In this document: positions 1-9,397 of the stretch, piece after piece
Position numbering within the stretch: position 1 is the first letter of the stretch
Layout of the letters: each line of letters begins with the position of its first letter
Source: Nepenthes gracilis
Taxonomy: Eukaryota > Streptophyta > Magnoliopsida > Caryophyllales > Nepenthaceae
Direction of reading: 5' to 3'
DNA length: 64,000 bases
Assembly: GCA_033239525.1 (NCBI GenBank)
Contig: BSYO01000016.1
Location: 4,909,045 to 4,973,044 of the forward strand
Made by a program: the position numbers and the translations under genes
Notes under the pieces: model-generated
Databases searched by the model: none
What the model saw: the letters and a program-made list of their open reading frames with translations, nothing else
What the model was told of the DNA's origin: nothing

Positions 1-1641
1 GACGACAGGGCGTACGCTCCACTGGAGGGGCACATCACTGTTTACGAGGCCCATCTGAGGAGCGGCCTCTGCCTGCCGTTGCCGGAGGAACTGGAGTCGA
101 TCATGAAGGCCTTGCGAGTACCCACTGCCCAGCTTCATGCTAACGTCGTGAGGTATCTCTGCACCATGTGCATCTTTGCTCGAAAACTTGGCCAGAAGTT
201 TAAGATGTCCGGCGTTAGGGTTTTGTTTAAAGTGAACCAGGGGGAGAGTGGATATCGCTTTCTCCCCACACCGGAATTAAAATTAATAAAGCCATTCACG
301 ACTCGTTGAAGAACTGGAAGAACCGGTTCTTCTTCGTGAGCGTGGGGGCCAAATGGCCCAACGCGAAGGAGTGGGGCCAGGTTCCAGAGGTGTACTTTGG
401 GACGCCGTCCATGATGGAGTGGGCGGCTTATGAGTGGCTGCTTGAGGCAATAAAGGAAAACCCGGATGATTTTATCCGAGATTTTTTGGTTTCCCGGGCA
501 GAGTCCAAGAAGGTAAATTGGGGACCACCGTCCTCGGTTCAAAAACCAAGGCCTCCGGTGAGGATGATGAACCCTGAAGTGTCCAGGGGCTTCATCATCC
601 GTACGCGACATACCGACGAAGGGTTTATCTGCCCCTTGCCTGAGAAGGTGCTAGAGACGCCTTCGTCATCGTCGTCGCTTGTTGATTACGTCGCCGCTGG
701 AATCTGCAGTGGATCCGGGAGTGCTACGGGCGTGGAGAAGACTTTTGAAGACTGGTCGGCGGACTCAGGAGTCATCTTGGCGCAGCCTATGTCGTAAGCG
801 GTTCCTGGTGTTGAATCGATGGGATCATTAGAGGAGCCAGTTTGTGAGCCGGCGGCGGCCACGCGGACTTTTCCTGTGGAGTCAATAGCGGGGTTTGATT
901 CTTCAACGGTTGCTCCAGAGGCTGCAAGAGAGGAGCCTGCAGCAGCTGCTCCAGAGCCCGCAAGTGCCATGAGCGAGACTGATGCGTTCCTGGATCGCAT
1001 TCTGGATGAGGCAGAGGCGAGCTTGGCGCAAGAGGATGCTCCTGGTCTACCACTGCCTGGTCCACTGCCTACTGGGCCAGGTCTAAAGTCCAGGAAGATT
1101 TACGAGGTATGATTCCCGTAATAGCCTCCTTGCATTTCTTTCTTCCTTATACTTGTAACTTACATTTCGCTGTTGTCTTGTGCAGTCGAGGAGGCTGATA
1201 TCTGCCTTCTCCCGGGAGGTTGAGCAATGCGATCGTATAATCGTGGATAGAGATGCGGAGATCGCCTGGTTGGAGGCTAGGCTGGCTGCTTCTGGAGGGG
1301 AGCTCCGTGAGCAGACTGTTGCCCTAGAGGCTGTCCTGGCGGGGATGGAGACGGAGAATGCTGAGTTGAAGGCTGAGGTCGCTCGCTTAAAAGAGGAGGA
1401 CGATCGACATAATAAAATCAAAAAGCGGCTTGCTGACCGAATCACAGACCTGGAGAATGATCTGACCCTCCGCATCTGTCCTATTGAGCTTGAAGGCATG
1501 TTGCATGCGCGACTGTTGGAGGGGATCAACGTCGGCCGGCGTATTGCGCGGTTGATTGATCCCAATTTTTCGGCCGAACTCATCAATCAATCCAACAGGG
1601 CTGCGCAGCGCAAAGAAGACCTTGTGAGGGATCCCCCATGA
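1..1641 (+). pseudogene. Element A extra antisense gene (aORF), two exons, 5' truncated by the window
   Basis: Exon 1 (1-1106) opens with residues like PLEGHITVYEAHLRSGLCLP, a pattern I associate with the plant 'putative gypsy-type transposon' family (Transposase_28-like). It continues with KINKAIHDSLKNWKNRFFF and WGQVPEVYFGTPSMMEW, then a Ser/Pro/Ala/Glu-rich middle. A GT..AG intron at 1107-1185 joins it in phase 0 to exon 2 (1186-1641). Exon 2 is rich in E/K/L heptads (AEIAWLEARLAA, MEDENAELKAEVARLKEE-like spacing) and is predicted coiled coil. It ends at TGA 1639-1641. Defects are a frameshift near 262-272 and a TAA at 795-797. It is convergent with gag-pol of the same element. The biochemical role is unknown. 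Similar genes lie at the same place in elements B and C. Confidence 0.75.
1107..1185 (+). other. Intron in the element A aORF
   Basis: The donor GTATGA follows the codon GAG at 1104-1106. The acceptor is TTGTCTTGTGCAG ending at 1185, preceded by a pyrimidine-rich tract. Removing these 79 bases joins two open frames in phase 0 and bypasses the TGA at 1110-1112. Introns at the matching place occur in elements B (19327-19390) and C (55743-55813). Confidence 0.75.
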
Positions 1642-1785
1642 CAGCTAGAGACAGCCGTTGTGTTTTCCTCTTTGTTTTTGTATTGATGTTACCGTGTAAC
1701 ACAATTAAATGCAATAAAACGGGAATTTTCTCCAGTTGGTGTCCATTAATTTTTACTACTTTTTGTGTTCATGCGTATTGTTGCA

Positions 1786-2115
1786 TTAGGCAGCCAACCT
1801 GGTTGGCCAGCGACTGTGGCTTGGTTGCCTAAGGGGCTAAGTCCTTGGGCTCGGCAAGTGGCTGTGTTAACCAGCCTTGTGGTGCTGTCTAAGTGGTAAC
1901 TTAGGCAGCCAGTGTTGGAGAAGAAATGCTTCTCGTCGCTGCTCGATCACGCTACCCTTTCGTTGAGAAGGTTATTGCGTGGGGCGGCCAACCTGGTTGG
2001 CTGGCTGCCTAAGGAATAAGGTCCTTAAGCTGGGTAGGCGGTTGTGTTAACCAACCTGGTGACGCCGTACAAGTGATGACTTGGGCAGCCAATGTTGGAG
2101 AAGAAATGCTTCTCC
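1786..2115. repeat. Imperfect direct duplication, about 180-194 bp period
   Basis: The block from CCAACCTGGTTGGC at 1794 recurs at 1988. GTGTTAACCA recurs at 1864 and 2044, and TGTTGGAGAAGAAATGCTTC at 1913 and 2093. The spacing is 194 bp falling to 180 bp after a 14-bp indel. It lies just beyond the aORF stop, in the 3' untranslated zone between two convergent genes. Element B has one related copy around 20090-20320. Confidence 0.75.
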
Positions 2116-2189
2116 CTTCACCGTCATTGACTAGCGTTGCTACTCCTGTGAGAGAGGTCGTCGTGTGTGCTGTGCTGGCCCCCTAAGAT

Positions 2190-2445
2190 TTTGATCGTTA
2201 ATTGGCAGTCCCTGGATGACCAGGGACTGCCAATGGGCCGCTCGGATGACCGAGGTTTAGACCGCTCATGGGTCACTGGGTTGACCAGGGTTTAGACCGC
2301 TCGTGGGCCACTTGGATGACCAAGGTTTAGACCGCTCATGGGCCACCTGTATGGCCTGGGTTTAAATACGACCGTTAACGGGCCGCTCGGATACCGAGGT
2401 TCAAGTTCGACCGCTTTTGGCCGCCTAGATGACCAGGGTTTAACG
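2190..2445. repeat. Minisatellite array, about 35-42-bp units, between convergent aORF and pol of element A
   Basis: About six to seven units follow the pattern GGATGACCAAGGTTTAGACC, then GCTCATGGGCCACT. Example unit starts are near 2209, 2245, 2281, 2317 and 2353, then two or three more diverged copies to about 2445. A homologous array sits at the same place in element B (20390-20590), so it predates the split of the two copies. Confidence 0.8.
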
Positions 2446-2629
2446 AGAGGGTGAAGACCCTCCCGACTTAGGGGTAGTCCAGGTCGGGTAACCTTGCAAG
2501 GCAAACACAGTACATATATATGCACATAAAGATTAGGATTCTATATGCTAAGCAAACTTCTCATTTTACCGAATTAAAACAAGCATGCGAATGAATGCAT
2601 TCAAATGGGCGAGCACGTACCTGGGTTCC
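2446..2629. other. Spacer between minisatellite and pol stop
   Basis: This AT-rich stretch with the short alternating run TACATATATATGCACATA near 2511-2527 precedes the pol stop on the minus strand. I see no gene in it. It may hold the 3' ends of both convergent transcripts. Confidence 0.4.
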
Positions 2630-5600
2630 CTATTGGAAGTAGCGTTTGAGGTGGATCACGTTCCACGTTCGCGGGACCAACTTTTCGTCCTGGTTTTAAA
2701 GTTTATATGCTCCGTTTCGCAGACGGCGGAGACCAAGAAAGGCCCTTCCCAGTTATGGGAGAGCTTGTTGCGGCCGGCCAGCTTGCCTGTGGCCTCGACC
2801 CCTTGTAGAACCAAGTCCCCAACATCAAATTGTCGGGCTTTCACTTTTCTATTGTAAAAACGGGCAACTCGGCGTTGGTAGGCTGCTGTCCATATTCTGG
2901 TGACGTCACAGGCTTCCTCTAGCAAGTCTAAGTACTCCCTGATTTTCTAGAAGTTAGTCTGTGGGTCGAAAGACTCCACCCTGAGACTCGAAAGCCCGAT
3001 TTCGACCAGGATCACCACCTCAGTCTCGTAACAGAGGCTGAAGGGTGTCTCACACGTTGGTTCCTTCGGGGTTGTCCGATAAGACCAGAGGACGGATGAG
3101 AGCTTGTCAACCCAGGAGCCCCCAGCATCCTCTAGCTTAGTCTTTAACCCGTGGAGTAGCGTACGGTTCATAACCTCCACCTGCCCGTTAGCTTGGGGGT
3201 ATGCCACCGAAGTGTGGACCAGTTTGATACAAGGTTGACACAATACTTGGTGAAGCGTTTTCCCAAAAATTGGGTCTCGTTGTCGGTCACTACGACCTCT
3301 GGGATGCCAAATTTGCAGACAATGCTCTGACGAAGAAATTCCAGTGCATTGTGCTCTATGATTTTTGCCAACGAGACTGCGTCGACCCACTTGGTGAAGT
3401 AGTCGATGCCCGCGATGATGAACTTTTTTTGCCCCGTGGCAATGGAAAATGAGCCAAGAATATCGAGCCCCCATTGCGCGAAGGGCCATGGAGCCTGAAG
3501 TGACTTCAGGTCAGCGGACGGCTGATGGTGAAGGTTGCCGTGAAGTTGGCAGCTTTCACATTTCTTTATAAACTCAAGCGCGTCCTTTTTTATCGAGGGC
3601 TAGTAATAGCCCTGCCGCATGATCTTGAAGGCCAGGTTTTTTCTGCCTACGTGTGATCCCCAGATCCCGAGATGAACTTCGCCCAACGCGTAGTCAGCCT
3701 CCTCAGGTGACAGGTAGTGGAGGTACGGAGTCTAGTATCCACGGCGATACAGCCACCTATCGACTACCGTGTATGAGCCAGCTGTCTTTTTAACTTGTTT
3801 AACCTTTTCGGCGTCCTCTGGGAGTGATCCATCAGCCAAGTATTTAAGGTAGGATGTCATCCAGTTTTCCATCTCAAAAATCTACATCGCCTCTTGTTTC
3901 TTCATGCTGGGAGCATTCAGAAACTCCCTCATATCCCTCGAGTACTGTTCTGGGTTTTCGGCAGCGGCGGCTCTAGCCGACGGGTCTACCTTCTAGTTTT
4001 CAGTTATGGGAACATGAACTAGGGTCAGTTTGTCGAAACCCTGGACAGCTTCCCTTGCCTTTTCCAGGTACTTGGCCAAGTAATGGTTGTTTGCCTCAAA
4101 GCCCCCATTAACCTGGTTGACGATTAGTTTGGAGTCGGTGCGAACTGCCAACCTCTTGGCGGGGCACTCCTTTGCTAATCGTAAGCCGTCTAACAGGACT
4201 TTGTACTCGGTGACGTTGTTGGTCACCGGGAAGTCAAATTTGAGGGAATACTTAACCTCAAATCCATCAGGGGTCGTAAGGACCACCCCTACCCCGCTGC
4301 CACTGTCCGTGGACGATCCATCCACGTGGAGTACCCATTCTGGAACTTTATCAGGTTATTCTGCATTTTCTGCGGGCTATTCCTTATGAATTGGAGTCAT
4401 GGTCTCAACAATGAAGTCAGCCAGAGCCTGCGCTTTTATGGCAGGTCTGGGCCTGAATTCGATATCGAACTCACGTAATTCGATAGCCCACTTCACCAGC
4501 CATCCAGAAACATTGGGTTTTTGGAGTATACCTTTCAGCGGCTGTTCAGTGAGGACCACTATGCGATGCGCCTGAAAGTATGGCCTCAACTTTTGCGCAG
4601 CGAAGATAAGTGCTAGGGACATTTTTTCCGCGGGTGGATAGCGCGTTTCCGGGCCGGTCAATGTTTTTCTTACATAGTAGACTGGCTGCTGGATATCGGA
4701 TTCTTGGCGCACGAGGACGGAGCTGAGGGACACTTCTGACACTGCCAGGTAAAGGTACAGCTCCTCTCCGTCTTTGGGTGATGTTAACAGTGGGGGGCTG
4801 GCTAGATACTGCTTCAATTCATTAAAGGCGGTCTGGTAGTCAGCCGTCCACTGAAATCCGTTAGATTTTGTCCCTCTTAGGGCTTTAAAGAAGGGCTAAT
4901 ACTTGTCACCACACTTCGTGAGGAAGCGGGACAAAGCTGCCAGCCACCCAGTCAATCGTCTTTGACGCTCCGTGGGGGAGCCATGTCAGTGAGGGCCTTG
5001 ATATTTTCTGGGTTTGCCTCGATCCCCTATTGGGGGATGATGAAACCCAAGAACTTCTCGGAGGTCACCCCGAAGACACATTTAGTTGGATTCGCTCATT
5101 TGAATGCTGACGGAGCACCTCGAAAGACTCTTCCAGGTCGTGTATGTGGTCAGCAGTGACTCTGCTCTTGACGAGCATGTCGTGGACGTAGACCTCCATG
5201 TTGCGACCAATATGTTTTTCGAACATCATGTTGACCAGTCGCTGGTAAGTTGCTCCAGCGTTTTTCAGTCCAAAGGGCATCACTTTGTAGCAGTAGGTGC
5301 CCTGGTCCATCATGAACGAGGTATACTCCTTATCCTCCGGACTCATTCGAATCTGGTTGTAACCCGAATAGGCATCCATGAAGCTTAGCATCCCATGTCT
5401 AGCCGTGGAGTCAACTAGTAGGTCAATCTTGGGCAAGGAAAAACTATATTTTGGGCAGGCCTTGTTGACGTCGGTAAAATCGACGTACATTCACCATTTT
5501 TCATTGCTCTTTTTAACCAGGATGACATTGATAAGCCAATCTGGATACTGGACTTCTCTAATAAATCCAGCGTCCAGCAGCTTTTTTACGTCCTCTCGGA

Positions 5601-6540
5601 TGGCGATCAGCTTCTCTATGGAGTGGTTTCTCCGCTTCTGCCTAATTGGCTTCCAGCCAAGATCGAAGCCCAACTTGTGGACCATCACCTCAGCCAAAAT
5701 CCCGGGCATATCTGCGAAAGTCCACGTGAACATGTCGGCGTTCCGTTGTAGGAATGCAATCAGTTCAGTGCGAAGTGTACCAGTGAGTGAGCCGCCTATC
5801 TGCACACACTTTTTCGGTTTCCTTGGATTCAGTGGGACCAGATCCGTGGCTTCACCAGACTGTGCATGCTGCAGGGTGGTCTCGTCTCGATGATCGAGTT
5901 CTCCCACCGTGCCAGGGCTGCCGCTAGGGGCAATCTGGGACATGTAGCATGTCCGCCCGATTATTTGGTCGCCTAAAACCTCTTCCACACCATAAGGTAT
6001 CGGGAACTTCAATTTGAGGTGCGGAATTGAGGTGACCACACCAAACGCTGTAAGGCACGGTCTGCCTAGTATCACATTATAGACAGAGGGCAGGTCAACT
6101 TCTAAAAAGGTAAGCGTGCGACTTGCTGTTTTCGGATAGGTGCTTAGGGTGACTTCCAATTGGATTGTCCCATGAACGGGCACTGGTTCATTGTCAAGGC
6201 CATATAGTGGTCCTTCGGTGGGCTTTAACTGGTTCTCTTTTAGGCCTAATATGAAGAAAGCATCCAAGTAAAGAAAATCACGAGAGCTTCCTTTATCAAT
6301 AAATACTCGCTTCAGCTGGTAGTCTACACTACCGTCTGAAACGAGGGTAGATACAATGAGGGGATTAGCATGGGGGGAAACTACATGGGCTAAATCATCA
6401 TCATTGAAACTGATAGAGTTATCCACTGTGTGCTGCCTTTTCCTCCCAGCCTGCTGTTCCTCGCTGCCAGATGGGCTTTTAGTGGGTCGAGTGGTGATCA
6501 TGCTGACCACCCCCGCTGCAACCCGATTTCGGGGTGGAGT
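2630..6540 (-). pseudogene. Element A pol: protease, RT, RNase H, archaeal-type RNase H, integrase (broken)
   Basis: Most segments are in one frame with gag (ATG at 8109); pol ends with HLKRYFQ and TAG at 2630-2632. The protease zone (about 6230-6510) has RVFIDKGSSRDFLY, so the catalytic D-T-G is D-K-G. The RT (about 5650-4950) has KACPKYSFSLPKIDLLVD and VMPFGLKNAGATYQR, but the polymerase box reads EVYVHDMLVKS, with the first aspartate of YVDD changed to His. RNase H covers 4817-4490. The archaeal-type RNase H (4325-3993) keeps MDGSSTDSGSGVGVVL, NNVTEYKVLL and RTDSKLIVNQV. The integrase core runs about 3420-2950, including VAYPQANGQVEVMNRTL. Frame changes lie between 5065 and 4817, between 3993 and 3489, and near 2690, and there are several in-frame stops. 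Confidence 0.9.
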
Positions 6541-8109
6541 CTACTCCTGCCCCTCTTCACCAGCCGCTCCAGAGCTCTGTCCAGGATCTCTGACAAACTT
6601 CATGAGGTGGCCTCTGCGAATCAGATCCTCGATCTCCCTTTGCAGCATCTTGCAGTCATCAATTGAATGGCCAGTAGAGCGATGAAAGTCACAGTACTTT
6701 GACTGGTTTCCAGAGTCCTTCTTCAGCGGTTTGGGCCACTTCAGGAACTTTTCTCCATGGATCTGCATAAGGACGTTGTCGAGCGTGTCGGTGAGAGGTG
6801 TGAAGCTGGTGGGCCCATAGTCTCTGCGTTCTGGGGGCCCAGTTTGGCGCTGCTTCTGGCGGGGGTGTTCTCCGCCACTGTACTTTCTCTTCCCTTCACC
6901 AGGGAACGCCCGAGGCTGATTGGCCCGTTCTGGACGTTTTGACTCATTGGCCTCTTTTGCTGCAGCATAGGCGCTGGTGATGGATTTTGATTCTTGGAAA
7001 GTCTGAGGGTTTTTGTGGGCCAGGTGCTTGAAAAAATCACCGTAAGTCAGTGCCGAGATGAAACTGAAGATGAAACTGCCCAGCTTGATCTCCTCTGTAA
7101 TCCCGGGAATCCTTCTGGCCTCCGCCACAAAATGATCTAGGAATCACCGTGGGTTCTCTCCTGGTTTCTGCTTGATGTGGTAGAGGTGTCACGGCTGCTT
7201 CTCTTCCCATCGGCTTGAGGCGTACTGAGCGGCGAAGAGATCCATGAGTTCACGGAAATTACTGATGGTGTCTGAAGGGAGGTGATGGAACCAAATTCGA
7301 GTGTCTCCCTTCAGCGTGAGCATAAAGCAGCGGCACATCGCTGAGTCTTCTAGCCCTTGTAGACTCAGATGGGTGCGGAAGTGATTCAAATGGTCAACTG
7401 GATCGCTGCCCCCATCGTATAAGTCAAGGGACGGCATCTTGAACTTGGTCGGTAGTGGACGGCTCAGGATCTCTACAGTAAAAGGAGATCGGTCCAAGTC
7501 GATGACGTGCTCCTCCTCTTGGAACACACGGTTCCAGATCTTGTCCACCTGCGGATCGGCGCGAGCGACGTTTACTGATCGTTTGGAGTTGAGGTAATCC
7601 TTCAACTCCGTCTTGTCCCTGAAGGGTCCAGCAATTGGTCGGCTGCTGCCTCCAGTGGACCTGTCAGTCCTGGAGGCTCGCTCCTAGACTGTGTTGTTGT
7701 CTTCTACCCGAGAGTATCGCGAGTTTCTTCTCTTCGGGCTTTCTGGTGGAGATGTGCTCCCAGAGCGTTCCTCAGGCCTGTTTTGACTACGAACACGAGA
7801 GGATGCTGGAGCCGGATTGTCCCCAGCTTTCTCGGGCCTTTTGGCCGGTTTCTTCTTCCTCTGGCCACCCCTCTTGGTGGTAAGTGCAGGGATGGCTGCT
7901 AGTGGAGCCACCTGCTATCGTTGCTCGTTCTAAGCGCAAAGTAACTAGAGCAAGGGATTGTTGGCCTGAATCTGCTCCACCAGTTGTTGAAAGTAAGGCG
8001 GTGGAACTCCACCCGTGGCCTTGTTGACCATGGCACCAGCAGTGTGGTCCTAGTTAGGGTTAGCAGCATCTCTAGCGGGATCGCTAGCTTGGGCTCTCGT
8101 ATTCACCAT
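6541..8109 (-). pseudogene. Element A gag polyprotein region (broken)
   Basis: The probable start is ATG at 8109 (MVNTRAQASDPARDAANPN), followed by a TAG at 8050-8052 where element B has CAG (Gln). A basic Lys/Arg/Ser-rich N-terminal stretch follows (7911-7684). The gag core at 7605-7189 has DPVDHLNHFRTHLSLQGLED and DTRIWFHHLPSDTISNFREL, as in Retrotrans_gag proteins. The C-terminal part (7128-6541) carries the CCHC-like box YCDFHRSTGHSIDDCKMLQ near 6695-6640 and then REIEDLIRRGHL. All ORF segments lie in the same frame and are separated only by stops, so this decayed by point mutation rather than by indels. Confidence 0.85.
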
Positions 8110-8173
8110 TGCAGAATTAGAAGGTAACAGAGAGAGTTTGTGCAGATTTTGTGGTTGCCTTTTGTAAAGCGCT

Positions 8174-8189
8174 TCGACAAACAACACCA
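8174..8189 (-). promoter_or_regulatory. Degenerate primer-binding site of element A
   Basis: On the minus strand the sequence next to the LTR is TGGTGTTGTTTGTCGA. Element B has TGGCGCTGTCTGTGGG at the same place and element C TGACGCCGTCTGTAGA. The usual plant form is close to TGGCGCCGTCTGTGGG. Most differences are C to T or G to A, which fits deamination decay. Confidence 0.75.
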
Positions 8190-8867
8190 ATGATGCGTCC
8201 CTGGATCCGAGCTTTGAACAGATTTGGGTGATCCTCTTGATGCTTGGTTTCGGCTCCGTTCCCTGAGTTGGATCCTACACACTACTAAACAGAACAGGAG
8301 CTCAATGTGTCGATGAAAAGTTATCCCACCGAAAATACTCCGACGCTCAAGTCAGTAAAACAGCCTTCGAAAGGATGAAACTGAAACTAAGAGAAAGAAA
8401 GAGAGACGGAAAGAGTGTTTTGTCCAGATGAAATAGAGACGTGAGACCTTCTTGAATCTGGAAGGTGGAAAGGCAGTAAACGGCCGTGAGGGGCTCGCTT
8501 GTTTGCCTTATGGTTTGATGGAGAGTGTGTTTGCATTGGCGGTTCTGAGAGCTTCAGTCGTAGAGAAAGTAGTTTTCTGAGAGCTTAATTGAGAGTGTAG
8601 TTAGAAGCGTTCATGAAAGCGTGCCCTCAATGGTGCATCAAGGGTTTCTTTTGTAGCTGAGAGGATGATCCTCCTTCTTTGAAAGGAGTGATTGCCTTCG
8701 CGATCTGCTGGCTAGCTTGCCTTTGGGAGCAAGCGCCAGTTGCAAAATCATACAAGATTGTTTCCTTCTGAGGCGGCCAACAGCTTTCCAAATCGGGCAC
8801 TTTCCTTCCGTGTATGTTACCGTTGGAGAGCCTTAGTTGGCAAGGATTTGGGTAAATCATATGCCTT

Positions 8868-8876
8868 CCTTATATG
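8868..8876 (-). promoter_or_regulatory. TATA-like box in the element A LTR
   Basis: The minus strand reads CATATAAGG, about 340 bp inside the U3 edge of the LTR. Elements B and C have TATA-like boxes in similar positions in their LTRs. There is no experimental support. Confidence 0.45.
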
Positions 8877-9029
8877 AAGGGCGCCAATATTGTCAAAATC
8901 CCTTTTGGTGCTAGCTGGGACCGTGAAAAATTCCTGAAAAGTCGTTGTTGGCCTTTTGATGATTCGTGGGCCTAAATAGACCAGGTCCGTTACTGTAGAA
9001 AAGCCTCCTTTGGGCCTAAAGTGCAGCAC

Positions 9030-9180
9030 GCGGACGGTCAACATTGGAGTTGACCGTCTGCGCGTGCGTTGGCTGCCCGGACGGTCAACACCAGCGTTGA
9101 CCGTCCTGGGCCTTTCAATTCTGGGCCCGTTCTGGGCCGCGAGAAATGTTGACCGTTCCTCTTGAGCCTTTGTTGACTTT
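9030..9180. promoter_or_regulatory. Cluster of TTGAC (W-box-like) cores as tandem inverted repeats, element A U3
   Basis: GACGGTCAAC and GTTGACCGTC are paired twice around 6-bp loops (9033-9058 and 9080-9106). Two further TTGAC cores follow at 9149 and 9173, giving six cores in about 140 bp. TTGAC followed by C or T is the known target of plant WRKY factors. That WRKY factors act here is inference. Confidence 0.5.
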
Positions 9181-9212
9181 TTGAGGCCAGCCTATTTCTG
9201 GTATACCCATCA

Positions 9213-9255
9213 ATAATAATAATAATAATAATAATAATTATTATTATTATTATAT
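9213..9255. repeat. (AAT)n-(ATT)n microsatellite at the A/B junction
   Basis: A run of AAT units passes directly into ATT units, forming a large self-complementary AT tract starting at the base after the element A LTR. Confidence 0.9.
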
Positions 9256-9296
9256 GTGATAATTATTATTCCTATCCTACCACTAACCAAACAGAA

Positions 9297-9326
9297 AAAT
9301 TTCTATTCCCGCGGGAATAGAAATTT
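9297..9326. repeat. Perfect 30-bp palindrome, possible core of a small MITE-like insertion
   Basis: The arms AAATTTCTATTCCCG (9297-9311) and CGGGAATAGAAATTT (9312-9326) are exact reverse complements with no spacer. The flanks carry AACCAAACAG on the left and GCAACCAAATAC on the right. With the AT tract, this stretch (about 9256-9370) replaces the leader that element C has upstream of its extra gene. A MITE is possible, but no terminal repeats or target duplication could be fixed. Confidence 0.6.
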
Positions 9327-9397
9327 CATTCCACTTCAATTCCTGCAACCAAATACAACATAAGTGTTGTGCCATCCTCTTTCTTGCTTCCACCTCC

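Larger units (their letters stand above)
1..9212 (-). mobile_element. Element A: Ty3/gypsy (Tat-type) LTR retrotransposon, 3' end outside the window
   Basis: Reading leftwards on the minus strand, the order is 5' LTR (8191-9212), primer-binding site, gag, protease, reverse transcriptase, RNase H, a second (archaeal-type) RNase H, integrase, a repeat-rich spacer, and a convergent plus-strand extra gene that runs off the window at base 1. A second RNase H between RNase H and integrase is the hallmark of the Tat clade. The 3' LTR is not in the window. The right LTR ends at CA (9211-9212) next to an AAT/ATT microsatellite. Immediately beyond lies the start of the extra gene of element B, whose own 3' LTR is missing, so A has probably inserted into B just upstream of that gene. 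All coding parts are broken. Confidence 0.9.
8191..9212 (-). repeat. 5' LTR of element A (1022 bp)
   Basis: On the plus strand it begins TGATGCGTCC at 8191, directly beside the primer-binding site, and ends ACCCATCA at 9212, so both ends carry the TGATG/CATCA inverted repeat. The start aligns with that of the element B LTR (TGATGCATCA). A TATA-like box for minus-strand transcription lies at 8868-8876, and six TTGAC cores lie in the U3 end at 9036-9177. Confidence 0.85.

Noticed and set aside
135..611. Minus-strand ORF of 158 codons opposite the element A aORF
   Set aside because: Shadow of the real plus-strand frame; no family motifs and the residue pattern is the complement of the aORF.
4962..5388. 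Plus-strand ORFs opposite the element A RT
   Set aside because: Reverse-strand shadows of the RT coding sequence.
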